The notes beneath the pieces were generated by a model. It had not been told where the DNA came from and ran no database searches. It saw only the letters and a program-made list of their open reading frames with translations. The position numbers were made by a program, and so were the translations under genes. From Robertkochia flava (GTDB lineage: Bacteria; Bacteroidota; Bacteroidia; Flavobacteriales; Flavobacteriaceae), in the NCBI RefSeq assembly GCF_020166515.1, contig NZ_JAINZT010000005.1:434001-498000 (forward strand): a stretch of 64,000 nucleotides of DNA. Reading direction: 5' to 3'. Below, piece by piece: positions 16,389-24,122 of the stretch; positions within the stretch are counted from its first letter, which is position 1, and the number at the start of each line of letters is the position of its first letter.

Positions 16389-17024
16389 TTGATTGACAAT
16401 TTAGAATACAACAGCGAACGTCCTAAATTGATCATTCCCGAATATGGACGCCATATTCAGAAAATGGTCGATCATGCTATTTCTTTAGCGGACCGCGAAG
16501 AGCGAAACAAGGAAGCGAACGCCATCATTGGCGTCATGGGGAATCTGAGTCCTCATTTAAGAGATGTTCCCGATTTCCAGCATAAACTTTGGGATCAGTT
16601 ATTTATTATCTCTGATTTTAATCTCGACGTGGATTCACCCTATCCGAAACCCACCAGGGAAATGCTGGCGGAACGTCCGGAACCCCTGGATTATCCTCAG
16701 AATTATCCGAAATATCGTTTCTATGGAAATAATATTAAAAGGATGATCGATGAGTGTGTTTCCTGGGAAGACGGGGACCTTAAGGATGCCCTGAAATTTA
16801 CGATCGCCAACCACATGAAGAAAAGCTACCTGAACTGGAATAAGGATACGGTAGAAGATGAGGTGATCTTTGAGCATCTCTATGAGCTCAGTAATGGAAA
16901 GATCAACCTTGCCAAATGGGATGAAGATCTTGCGGAAAGCAAAAATCTGGTGCGCAGTACTCCGAAACCTACCCGGGGCAGTACGCGAAAGCACCATGGG
17001 AAAGGACGTAAAAAGCGTTACTAA
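16389..17024 (+). CDS. DUF4290 domain protein
   Basis: 211 residues, typical of a family restricted to Bacteroidota: LIIPEYGRHIQKMVDHAISLADREERNKEANAIIGVMGNLSPHLRD. The C-terminal tail is rich in Arg/Lys (TRKHHGKGRKKRY) and may bind nucleic acid; that is inference. The start is TTG at 16389. It is 18 bases before murA and likely cotranscribed with it. Confidence 0.88.
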   Translation: MIDNLEYNSERPKLIIPEYGRHIQKMVDHAISLADREERNKEANAIIGVMGNLSPHLRDVPDFQHKLWDQLFIISDFNLDVDSPYPKPTREMLAERPEPLDYPQNYPKYRFYGNNIKRMIDECVSWEDGDLKDALKFTIANHMKKSYLNWNKDTVEDEVIFEHLYELSNGKINLAKWDEDLAESKNLVRSTPKPTRGSTRKHHGKGRKKRY

Positions 17025-17042
17025 TCACACCAAATTTCAGCT

Positions 17043-18353
17043 ATGGGAACATTTAAGATCGAGGGAGGCCACCGATTGAAAGGTGAGATCACCCCGCAGG
17101 GAGCTAAAAATGAAGCGCTCCAGATACTGTGTGCAGTATTGTTGACCGACGAAAAGGTTACCATTCATAACATTCCTAACATTATTGATGTTAATAAGCT
17201 TATTGACCTTCTGGAAAACCTGGGGGTCAAGATCCAGAAAATAGGACCTGCTTCCTACACCTTTAAGGCAGACGATCTCCACCTGGAGTACCTTCAGTCT
17301 GAGGAATTCAAAAAGGACGGACGCGGACTTCGCGGATCGATCATGTTGGTCGGGCCGTTGCTGGCCAGGTTCGGTAAAGGGTATATTCCCAAACCCGGAG
17401 GAGATAAGATCGGACGCAGGCGACTGGATACCCATTTTGATGGGTTCATTAAACTCGGGGCAAAGTTCCGCTACAACCGGGAAGAGTACTTTTATGGCGT
17501 GGAAGCCGAAAAGCTTACCGGGACATATATGTTGCTGGATGAGGCCTCTGTAACGGGAACCGCTAACATTGTAATGGCGGCGGTACTGGCAGAAGGGGAG
17601 ACCACCATTTATAATGCGGCCTGTGAACCTTACCTGCAGCAGTTGTGCAACATGCTTAACCGGATGGGAGCTAAAATTAGCGGCATCGGTTCCAATATGC
17701 TGAAAATAGAGGGGGTAAGTAAACTGGGTGGTACCGAGCATACCATGCTTCCGGATATGATCGAAATCGGGTCCTGGATCGGACTGGCAGCCATGACCAA
17801 AAGTGAGATCACCATCAAAAATGTTGGGTGGGATTACCTGGGTCAGATTCCAATGGTTTTTGAAAAGCTGGGAATTAAGATCGAACGCAGGGGAGATGAT
17901 ATCTTTATCCCGGAACATAAAGACGGCTATGAGATCCAGAATTTTATTGATGGTTCGGTGCTTACCATTTCAGATGCGCCATGGCCCGGATTTACCCCGG
18001 ACCTTTTGAGTATTGTGCTCACAGTGGCTACCCAGGCAAGAGGGAGTGTGCTGGTGCATCAGAAAATGTTCGAGAGCCGCTTGTTCTTTGTCGATAAGTT
18101 AATCGATATGGGGGCGAAGATCATTCTTTGTGATCCACACCGGGCTACAGTGATTGGCCATGATTTCGAGTCGCAGCTTAAGGCCACTACCATGACCTCA
18201 CCCGATATCAGGGCAGGGGTATCCCTGCTTATTGCAGCCCTGTCTGCCAAAGGAACTTCGACCATACATAATATCGAACAGATAGACCGCGGTTACCAGG
18301 ATATCGACGGAAGACTTCGCGCTATTGGAGCGCGTATTGTCCGGGTAGACTAA
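17043..18353 (+). CDS. murA: UDP-N-acetylglucosamine 1-carboxyvinyltransferase
   Basis: The first committed step of peptidoglycan synthesis: transfer of enolpyruvate from PEP to UDP-GlcNAc. KGEITPQGAKNEALQIL at the N terminus, the loop with RGLRGSIMLVGPLLARFGKGYIPKPGGDKIG, and RGYQDIDGRLRAIGARI at the C terminus are all diagnostic. The loop residue that is Cys115 in E. coli is Asp121 here (codon 17403-17405), which is the natural fosfomycin-insensitive form. Full length at 436 residues. Coupled with the DUF4290 gene and followed by a terminator. Confidence 0.96.
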   Translation: MGTFKIEGGHRLKGEITPQGAKNEALQILCAVLLTDEKVTIHNIPNIIDVNKLIDLLENLGVKIQKIGPASYTFKADDLHLEYLQSEEFKKDGRGLRGSIMLVGPLLARFGKGYIPKPGGDKIGRRRLDTHFDGFIKLGAKFRYNREEYFYGVEAEKLTGTYMLLDEASVTGTANIVMAAVLAEGETTIYNAACEPYLQQLCNMLNRMGAKISGIGSNMLKIEGVSKLGGTEHTMLPDMIEIGSWIGLAAMTKSEITIKNVGWDYLGQIPMVFEKLGIKIERRGDDIFIPEHKDGYEIQNFIDGSVLTISDAPWPGFTPDLLSIVLTVATQARGSVLVHQKMFESRLFFVDKLIDMGAKIILCDPHRATVIGHDFESQLKATTMTSPDIRAGVSLLIAALSAKGTSTIHNIEQIDRGYQDIDGRLRAIGARIVRVD

Positions 18354-18376
18354 CCTCGTACCGTTTTCGTATAATA

Positions 18377-18409
18377 AAAAAGGCCGCTTCATCTCGAAGC
18401 GGCCTTTTT
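18377..18409 (+). terminator. Bidirectional terminator between murA and the M20 pseudogene
   Basis: Fourteen-base arms (18377-18390 and 18396-18409, GC-rich core GGCCGCTTC) around an ATCTC loop, with an A-run on the left and a T-run on the right. It serves murA on the plus strand and the converging gene on the minus strand. Confidence 0.92.
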
Positions 18410-18424
18410 ATATGCATTCAGCGA

Positions 18425-19861
18425 TTAGTTGGAGCCGATCGGTGGTCCGCCTTCCGGGATCATGGGTTTGTAAGTATGGTCCCCTTTACGTTCCTTAAAT
18501 TCTTCCTTCACCTTTTCTACCAGCTCCGGGTTTTTATAGAGGTCGATCATGGTCATTCCAAGTGCTTTGGAGGCGTGTATCATGCCTTTGTGCCCGATAG
18601 ACATCCCGGCACAGGCTACAACAGCCCAGGAGTGCCACGGGGTGTCTTTTGGAGCTACCGTGGCTCCCATTCTAATGGTGGGCACTACCCAGCTCACATC
18701 GCCTACATCTGTGCTTCCTCCTCCGGGATGTTCCTTGGTATCTTCCAGCGGCTTGATCTTACTGTCGAGTCCCACGGTAGGTTTATTAACCGATTCCTGG
18801 ATCTTTTTGGCAAAGTCTACCTCCTCCGCAGTGTAGCTGATCTCTCCCAGGAGTTCCAGGTTTTTTTGCATGGCTGCTCCCCCGGTACGGTTTACCAGGA
18901 TTTCATAAATACCTGATACCAGGGATACTTTATGGTCCACGTTTGCCATGATGGCAGCACCTTCGGCCATTTTCATCACATGCTCGTAGACCGGGGATTA
19001 TCCTTCCCGTTTGGTATCTCTTACCCGAACCCACAATTTGGAATAGTCAGGCACGACGTTTACCACCTGCCCGCCATCCTGAATGTGGTAGTGGATACGC
19101 ACAGTTGGTTTGATGTGTTCCCTGTAATAATTGATCCCGGTGGTATACAGCTCCAGGGCATCAGAAGCACTGCGCCCGTTCCAGGGATCGCTGGAAGCGT
19201 GCGCTGCCTGCCCGTTGAACTCCACAATGAAGTCTACCAGGGCCAGGGAACTTTGTACATCGGCCTTGGTGCTTGCAGAAGGGTGCCAGTCCATGCATAC
19301 GTCCAGGTCGTCAAATAACCCGGCTTCGACCATCCAGATCTTTCCAAAGTATTTCTCCTCTGCGGGAGTACCGTAAAATTTAATGGTTCCTTTCAGCGTT
19401 CCTTCTTCGATCATTTTTTTTATGGCAACAGCAGCCCCGAGACTTGCTGTCCCGAACAGGTTGTGACCGCACCCGTGGCCTGCAGCACCTTCGTGGAGAG
19501 GAGCCTTGGTAGGCTGGGCCTTTTGGGAGATCCCAGGAAGGGCATCAAACTCCCCGAGGATACCGATTACCGGTTTCCCTGAACCGTAGGAGGCTACAAA
19601 TGCAGTGGGCATCCCGGCAACGCCGCGTTCTACCTTAAATCCATTGGCCTCAGCATAAGTGGCCAGGAGTTCGCTGGAAGTAGATTCTTCAAAAGCAACC
19701 TCGGCAGCTGCCCAGATGCTGTCTGACAGGGTGATCATCTCCTCCTGCTGGTCTTCAAGATGAGCGATCAGCTCCTTTTTATCGGCACTGATCTTCTGTG
19801 CATGAAGATGCCCGGCAAAGCCCAGAAACAAGAGTAGTAAGATCGGTTTAGTGTTTTTCAT
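18425..19861 (-). pseudogene. M20-family amidohydrolase broken by an in-frame stop
   Basis: Two open stretches in one frame (19861-18998 and 18979-18425) together give a single amidohydrolase of about 478 residues, related to AbgB/aminoacylase-like enzymes: signal peptide MKNTKPILLLLFLGFAGHLHAQ, GILGEFDALPGISQKA, HEGAAGHGCGHNLFG and GTPAEEKYFGK with metal ligands, HASSDPWNGRSASDALEL in the lid domain, then HYHIQDGGQVVNVVPDY. The reading is cut by TAA at 18998-19000 in the segment RDTKREG-stop-SPVYEHVMKMAEGAA, inside the catalytic domain. Both halves are otherwise undamaged, so the loss is recent or a sequencing error. Confidence 0.85.
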
Positions 19862-20061
19862 ATTTTAAAAAATTAGATTGATTTTCTCCTAAAAATAAGA
19901 ATTAAACTAATACCCGAAGGGGGTTTGTCCGGGAAGGATCTGAAAATGTGGGAATTGGTTTTTTTTCTTCTTACGGGAGGTGAAGTTTAAAGCCAGATCC
20001 CTTGAAGTATTGTCGGTAAAATTGTTTACTTTTACAATTCGATACACTTTCTCCACAGCAT

Positions 20062-20601
20062 ATGAGTCAAAAAGTACTGCTTACGGCCAAGGAAATAAAC
20101 ATCATTTTACATCGTCTGGCTTGTCAACTCATAGAAAATCATCTCGATTTTAAAGATACCGTTCTCATAGGGATCCAACCCAGAGGCGTGCGGGTAGCCG
20201 AACGTCTTAAGAAGATCCTGGAAGAGGAATACCACATTGAAAGCATCAGGCTGGGTTACCTGGATATTACCTTCTTTCGCGATGATTTTCGCAGGGGAGA
20301 TAAGACCCTGGAAGCCAATAAGACCAGGATCGATTTTCTGGTGGAAGGGAAAAAAGTGGTCTTTGTAGACGATGTGCTGTACACCGGCAGAAGTATCCGG
20401 GCAGCGCTCACGGCCATACAGAGCTTTGGCCGTCCTGCAGAGATCGAACTTCTTACCCTGATCGATCGGAGGTTTAGCCGTCATCTGCCTATCCAACCTG
20501 ATTACAGGGGCAGACAGGTCGATGCCATCAACGAGGAGAAAGTGGAAGTAACCTGGAAGGAACAGGATGGTGAAGACACCGTATTTTTGGTAAATAAATA
20601 G
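20062..20601 (+). CDS. pyrR: Bifunctional pyrimidine regulator PyrR / uracil phosphoribosyltransferase
   Basis: 179 residues of the PRT fold. The PRPP-binding motif is VVFVDDVLYTGRSIRAAL, and IGIQPRGVRVAERL and RLGYLDITFFRDDF are family-specific. PyrR can convert uracil to UMP and in Firmicutes binds pyr mRNA; whether it regulates RNA in this phylum is unknown. It starts a pyrR-pyrB-... gene row, 10 bases before pyrB, which supports a pyrimidine role. Confidence 0.93.
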   Translation: MSQKVLLTAKEINIILHRLACQLIENHLDFKDTVLIGIQPRGVRVAERLKKILEEEYHIESIRLGYLDITFFRDDFRRGDKTLEANKTRIDFLVEGKKVVFVDDVLYTGRSIRAALTAIQSFGRPAEIELLTLIDRRFSRHLPIQPDYRGRQVDAINEEKVEVTWKEQDGEDTVFLVNK

Positions 20602-20611
20602 GATTGTTAGC

Positions 20612-21541
20612 ATGAGTGAATTAAGTGTAGATCACTTGCTGGGTATAAAATATCTTCAGAAAAGAGATATCGACCTTATCTTTGAAACTGCAGATCACTT
20701 TAAAGAAGTGATTAACAGGCCCATCAAAAAGGTACCTTCCTTGCGGGATGTTACCATTGCGAATCTTTTTTTTGAGAACAGTACCCGAACGAAATTGTCT
20801 TTTGAACTTGCCGAGAAGCGTTTGTCGGCCGATGTTATTAATTTTTCGGCCTCCCAGTCTTCTGTAAAAAAGGGGGAGACCTTAATTGATACGGTAAATA
20901 ATATCCTCTCCATGAAAGTGGATATGGTGGTGATGAGACACCCCAACCCTGGAGCGGGAGTTTTTCTCTCGCAGCATGTCAACGCCAGTATTATTAATGC
21001 AGGAGACGGAGCTCATGAACATCCTACCCAGGCGTTGCTTGATTCCTATTCCATTCGCGAACGCCTCGGAGAGGTGGCCGGGAAAAAGGTGGTTATTGTA
21101 GGAGATATCCTGTACTCCCGGGTAGCACTTTCCAATATTTTTGCACTGCAGCTCCAGGGTGCAGAAGTTAAGGTTTGCGGACCGAAGACCCTGATTCCGA
21201 AATATATCCATACCCTGGGGGTAGGGGTGGAGACCAACCTGAGAAAGGCGCTCGAATGGTGTGACGTAGCCAATATGCTCCGGGTGCAAAATGAACGCAT
21301 GGATATCAGTTATTTTCCAACTACACGCGAATATGCCCAACAATTCCAATTGAATAAGACCTTACTTGATTCTCTGAATAAGGAGATCGTGGTGATGCAC
21401 CCCGGTCCGATTAACAGAGGAGTGGAGATTACCAGTGACGTCGCCGATTCCGGACAGGCCATCATCTTAAACCAGGTGGAGAACGGAGTGGCGGTACGCA
21501 TGGCGGTTATTTATTTATTAGCAAGTAAAATTAAACAATAG
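20612..21541 (+). CDS. pyrB: Aspartate carbamoyltransferase catalytic subunit
   Basis: Second step of pyrimidine synthesis. The carbamoyl-phosphate motif FFENSTRTKLSFELAEKRL (STRT), the HPNPGAG segment, the GDGAHEHPTQALLD motif and HPGPINRGVEITSDVADSGQAII are all present. 309 residues, full length. No pyrI regulatory subunit next to it. Start ATG at 20612 lies 10 bases after pyrR. Confidence 0.96.
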   Translation: MSELSVDHLLGIKYLQKRDIDLIFETADHFKEVINRPIKKVPSLRDVTIANLFFENSTRTKLSFELAEKRLSADVINFSASQSSVKKGETLIDTVNNILSMKVDMVVMRHPNPGAGVFLSQHVNASIINAGDGAHEHPTQALLDSYSIRERLGEVAGKKVVIVGDILYSRVALSNIFALQLQGAEVKVCGPKTLIPKYIHTLGVGVETNLRKALEWCDVANMLRVQNERMDISYFPTTREYAQQFQLNKTLLDSLNKEIVVMHPGPINRGVEITSDVADSGQAIILNQVENGVAVRMAVIYLLASKIKQ

Positions 21542-21545
21542 GATT

Positions 21546-21878
21546 ATGATAGTTGACAGAAATGATAGCACAACCCTGATCACCCAGGAGAGTATCTCCC
21601 TGACCACCTTCAGAGAACGATTCAGGGAGGCGTATGACAAATTCAAAAATGATAATATTATCGTGAATTTACTGGCATTTACCGGTATTACAGCGAACGA
21701 CCTTATGGAATTGCACGAGGTGGCTCTCGACCATATGAATACGGGTAAATCCTTCGTTATCGTGAACGATTCGGTGAATTATGACGATGTGAATACGGAT
21801 CTTATTGTAGTGCCTACTGTAAAGGAAGCCTATGACCTGATCGAAATGGACGAGATCGCAAGAGACCTCGATGCCTGA
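21546..21878 (+). CDS. Small conserved protein of unknown function between pyrB and rnz
   Basis: 110 residues, acidic, with alternating beta/alpha pattern (KFKNDNIIVNLLAFTGITANDLMELHEVAL ... KSFVIVNDSVNYDDVNTDLIVVPTVKEAYDLIEMDEIARDLDA). It resembles a STAS-like alpha/beta protein, but the resemblance is weak. No catalytic motif seen. It is 4 bases from pyrB and 48 before rnz; related flavobacteria may call it a ribonuclease Z homologue only by location. Its position in a pyrimidine/RNA row suggests a regulatory role, but this is inference. Confidence 0.7.
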   Translation: MIVDRNDSTTLITQESISLTTFRERFREAYDKFKNDNIIVNLLAFTGITANDLMELHEVALDHMNTGKSFVIVNDSVNYDDVNTDLIVVPTVKEAYDLIEMDEIARDLDA

Positions 21879-21926
21879 ACCATAAAACCGGGAGGTAACT
21901 CCCGGTTAACATTTTAAACCTTTATA

Positions 21927-22832
21927 ATGAAGTTATATGTACTGGGTTGTTACAGTGCCACGCCCAGAGCTTATACCAATCCCACAGCCCAGGTTCTGAA
22001 TATCAAGAATCATTTATTCCTGATCGATTGCGGAGAGGGTACCCAGGTCGAATTGCGAAGACTTAAGGTCAAATTTGCGCGTATCAAGCATATCTTTATT
22101 TCCCATCTGCACGGAGACCATTTTTTTGGCTTGCCGGGGCTGATCACCACGTTCCGCCTCCTTGGCAGGGAAGCCCCATTACATATCTACGGTCCCAAGG
22201 GCCTTAAAGAGGCCATGACCCTGATGCTTAAACTGGGGAATTCATGGACCAACTATCCGCTGATCTTTCACGAACTGGAATCCAAAACCTCACAGTGCAT
22301 TTTTGAAGACGAAAAGGTGGAAGTGTTTACCGTACCGCTTGACCATCGTATATATACCAACGGATTTCTCTTCAGGGAAAAGCCGGGAGAACGCAAACTC
22401 AACGTTGCGGCTGCCGAAGCCTATGGGGTGGATACCTGCTATTTCCGAAATATAAAACTCGGCAAGGATGTGCCGCTGGAAGATGGTACTGTGATTCCGA
22501 ATGCAGAGTTAAGCTTTGATCCCAACCCGGTACGCTCCTATGCCTTCTGCAGCGATACCCGGTATAATGAAAGTATCATCCCCTTGATTAAAGGTGCCGA
22601 CTGGTTATACCATGAAGCTACTTTTCAGGATGTTCATAAGGAACTGGCCAGGGCCACCGGCCACTCTACTGCAAAAGAGGCAGCCACCATAGCCAGGAAG
22701 GCGGAGGTAAAGAAATTGATCCTTGGCCATTATTCTACCCGCTACGACGACCTGGAAAAATTCAGGGAAGAAGCATTGGATATTTTTGAAAATACTGAAC
22801 TTGCGGAAGACGGGAAGGTGTTCACCGATTAA
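21927..22832 (+). CDS. rnz: Ribonuclease Z
   Basis: Endonuclease that trims tRNA 3' trailers; important here because CCA is not encoded on the tRNA of the window. Metallo-beta-lactamase fold with FISHLHGDHFFGLPGL (HxHxDH), CSDTRYNESI with the Asp ligand, HEATFQDVHKELARATGHSTAKEAA and LGHYSTRYDDL. 301 residues, the usual length. The gene ends 12 bases before pdxH. Confidence 0.95.
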   Translation: MKLYVLGCYSATPRAYTNPTAQVLNIKNHLFLIDCGEGTQVELRRLKVKFARIKHIFISHLHGDHFFGLPGLITTFRLLGREAPLHIYGPKGLKEAMTLMLKLGNSWTNYPLIFHELESKTSQCIFEDEKVEVFTVPLDHRIYTNGFLFREKPGERKLNVAAAEAYGVDTCYFRNIKLGKDVPLEDGTVIPNAELSFDPNPVRSYAFCSDTRYNESIIPLIKGADWLYHEATFQDVHKELARATGHSTAKEAATIARKAEVKKLILGHYSTRYDDLEKFREEALDIFENTELAEDGKVFTD

Positions 22833-22844
22833 ATTACACATGCT

Positions 22845-23498
22845 ATGACAAAAGAAAAAGATCTAAGTGATTACAGGAAGGTATATGAGAAATCTGAACT
22901 GCTGGAGTCTCAGGTCCCTGATAATCCGTTGCAATTGTTCCGTACCTGGTTTTTCGAAGTAGAAGAATCCGGAGCAGTTGATGAAGCGAACGCCATGACC
23001 GTTGCTACCCAGGGGCTGGATGGATTTCCCAAAAGCCGGGTAGTGCTGTTGAAAAAGTTTAATGAAGAAGGTTTCGTTTTCTACAGTAACTATACCAGTG
23101 AAAAAGGCAAGGCCATTGAAGCCGATCCGAAGGTCTGTCTTTCATTTTTCTGGCCCGCCCTTGAACGGCAGGTTATCGTAAAGGGGGTGGCGGAAAAACT
23201 CGCCGCCAATCTCTCGGACGGTTACTTCGAATCGCGGCCCCGTGGGAGCCAGCTCGGGGCATGGGTATCAGATCAAAGCTCGGAGGTGGCCTCCAGGGCG
23301 GTTCTGGAGGACGAATTAAAAGTCCTGGAAGAACGTTACCAACATAAGGAAATTCCCAGGCCTGAACATTGGGGAGGCTATCTGGTTAGGCCGGTAGCTG
23401 TAGAATTCTGGCAGGGAAGGCCCAACCGCCTTCATGACCGCCTGTTGTATACCCTGGATAAAGACTGGAATTGGAGGTTGGTACGATTGGCGCCCTGA
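22845..23498 (+). CDS. pdxH: Pyridoxamine 5'-phosphate oxidase
   Basis: FMN enzyme that makes PLP from PNP/PMP. LSDYRKVYEKSELLESQVPDNPLQLFRTWF at the start, SRVVLLKKFNEEGFVFYSNYTSEKGKAI for FMN binding, RVEK-like region replaced by KGVAEKL, and the C-terminal signature EFWQGRPNRLHDRLLYTLDKDWNWRLVRLAP. 217 residues, complete. Confidence 0.96.
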   Translation: MTKEKDLSDYRKVYEKSELLESQVPDNPLQLFRTWFFEVEESGAVDEANAMTVATQGLDGFPKSRVVLLKKFNEEGFVFYSNYTSEKGKAIEADPKVCLSFFWPALERQVIVKGVAEKLAANLSDGYFESRPRGSQLGAWVSDQSSEVASRAVLEDELKVLEERYQHKEIPRPEHWGGYLVRPVAVEFWQGRPNRLHDRLLYTLDKDWNWRLVRLAP

Positions 23499-23602
23499 TA
23501 CACCACAGAAAAGGGTGGTTACACATATATTAACATTTCTTTAACATTTCTAATGTAAGGCGTCTCTTAATTTAGTAAGGCCAAATCTTATTAAATTAAC
23601 CT

Positions 23603-24097
23603 ATGAATGCCCCCATTTTCAAGGACACGGTACGTCTGTGTTTCCTTTCTATGCTGGGCTGCATACTTTTCTCATGCAGTCCCGACCCCGGGGAGGAGCT
23701 ATATGTTCCTCATGCCGAGGTTGTAACAGATCTTCAATCAGAAGTTTTTGAACTGATTAATGCCCATCGCGACAGTCTGGGGCTTAACCCCCTGACAAAT
23801 CTGGACCTTGCTTATCTTAAAGCAGAGGAGCATACCGAGTATATGATCGCGAGTGGCAAGGTGAGTCATGATTTCTTTTACGACCGGGAGGCCTATCTGG
23901 TTGCTCATGCCGATGCCGAGCAGGTGGCCGAGAATGTGGCCTTTGCTTTCAGTACGGCCAAAGGGGTTGTAAAGGCCTGGCTGGAGAGTCCTTCTCACAA
24001 GTCTATTATCGAAGGTGATTTTTCGCATGCCAGCATATGTGCAATGAAGGGCAGTGATGGGAGTTATTTCTACACCCATCTGTTCATTAAAAAATAA
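23603..24097 (+). CDS. CAP-domain (SCP-like) lipoprotein
   Basis: 164 residues. A signal with lipobox ending LGCILFSC is followed by a short acidic/proline linker and a CAP domain: LINAHRDSLGLNPLTNLDLAYLKAEEHTEYMIASGKVSHDFF, with His in AEEHTEYM, Glu in VAENVA and His in SPSHKSIIEGDFS as the conserved site. CAP proteins have varied or unknown roles in bacteria. Likely anchored at the outer membrane. Ends within a terminator shared with the OmpA gene. Confidence 0.85.
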   Translation: MNAPIFKDTVRLCFLSMLGCILFSCSPDPGEELYVPHAEVVTDLQSEVFELINAHRDSLGLNPLTNLDLAYLKAEEHTEYMIASGKVSHDFFYDREAYLVAHADAEQVAENVAFAFSTAKGVVKAWLESPSHKSIIEGDFSHASICAMKGSDGSYFYTHLFIKK

Positions 24098-24118
24098 GAC
24101 CCGGAATATCCGGGTCTT
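24096..24118 (+). terminator. Bidirectional terminator between the CAP and OmpA genes
   Basis: AAGACCCGGA (24096-24105) pairs with TCCGGGTCTT (24109-24118) around ATA, flanked by an A-run and a T-run. It starts inside the stop codon of the CAP gene. Confidence 0.88.
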
Positions 24119-24122
24119 TTTC

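Noticed and set aside
17037-17918. 293-codon open frame on the minus strand opposite murA
   Set aside because: It mirrors the murA coding sequence, has no domain pattern, and murA is complete with all motifs.
18425-18979. Separate gene for the C-terminal half of the amidohydrolase
   Set aside because: It is in the same frame as the upstream half and contains only the second part of one catalytic domain, so a nonsense-interrupted single gene is the better reading.
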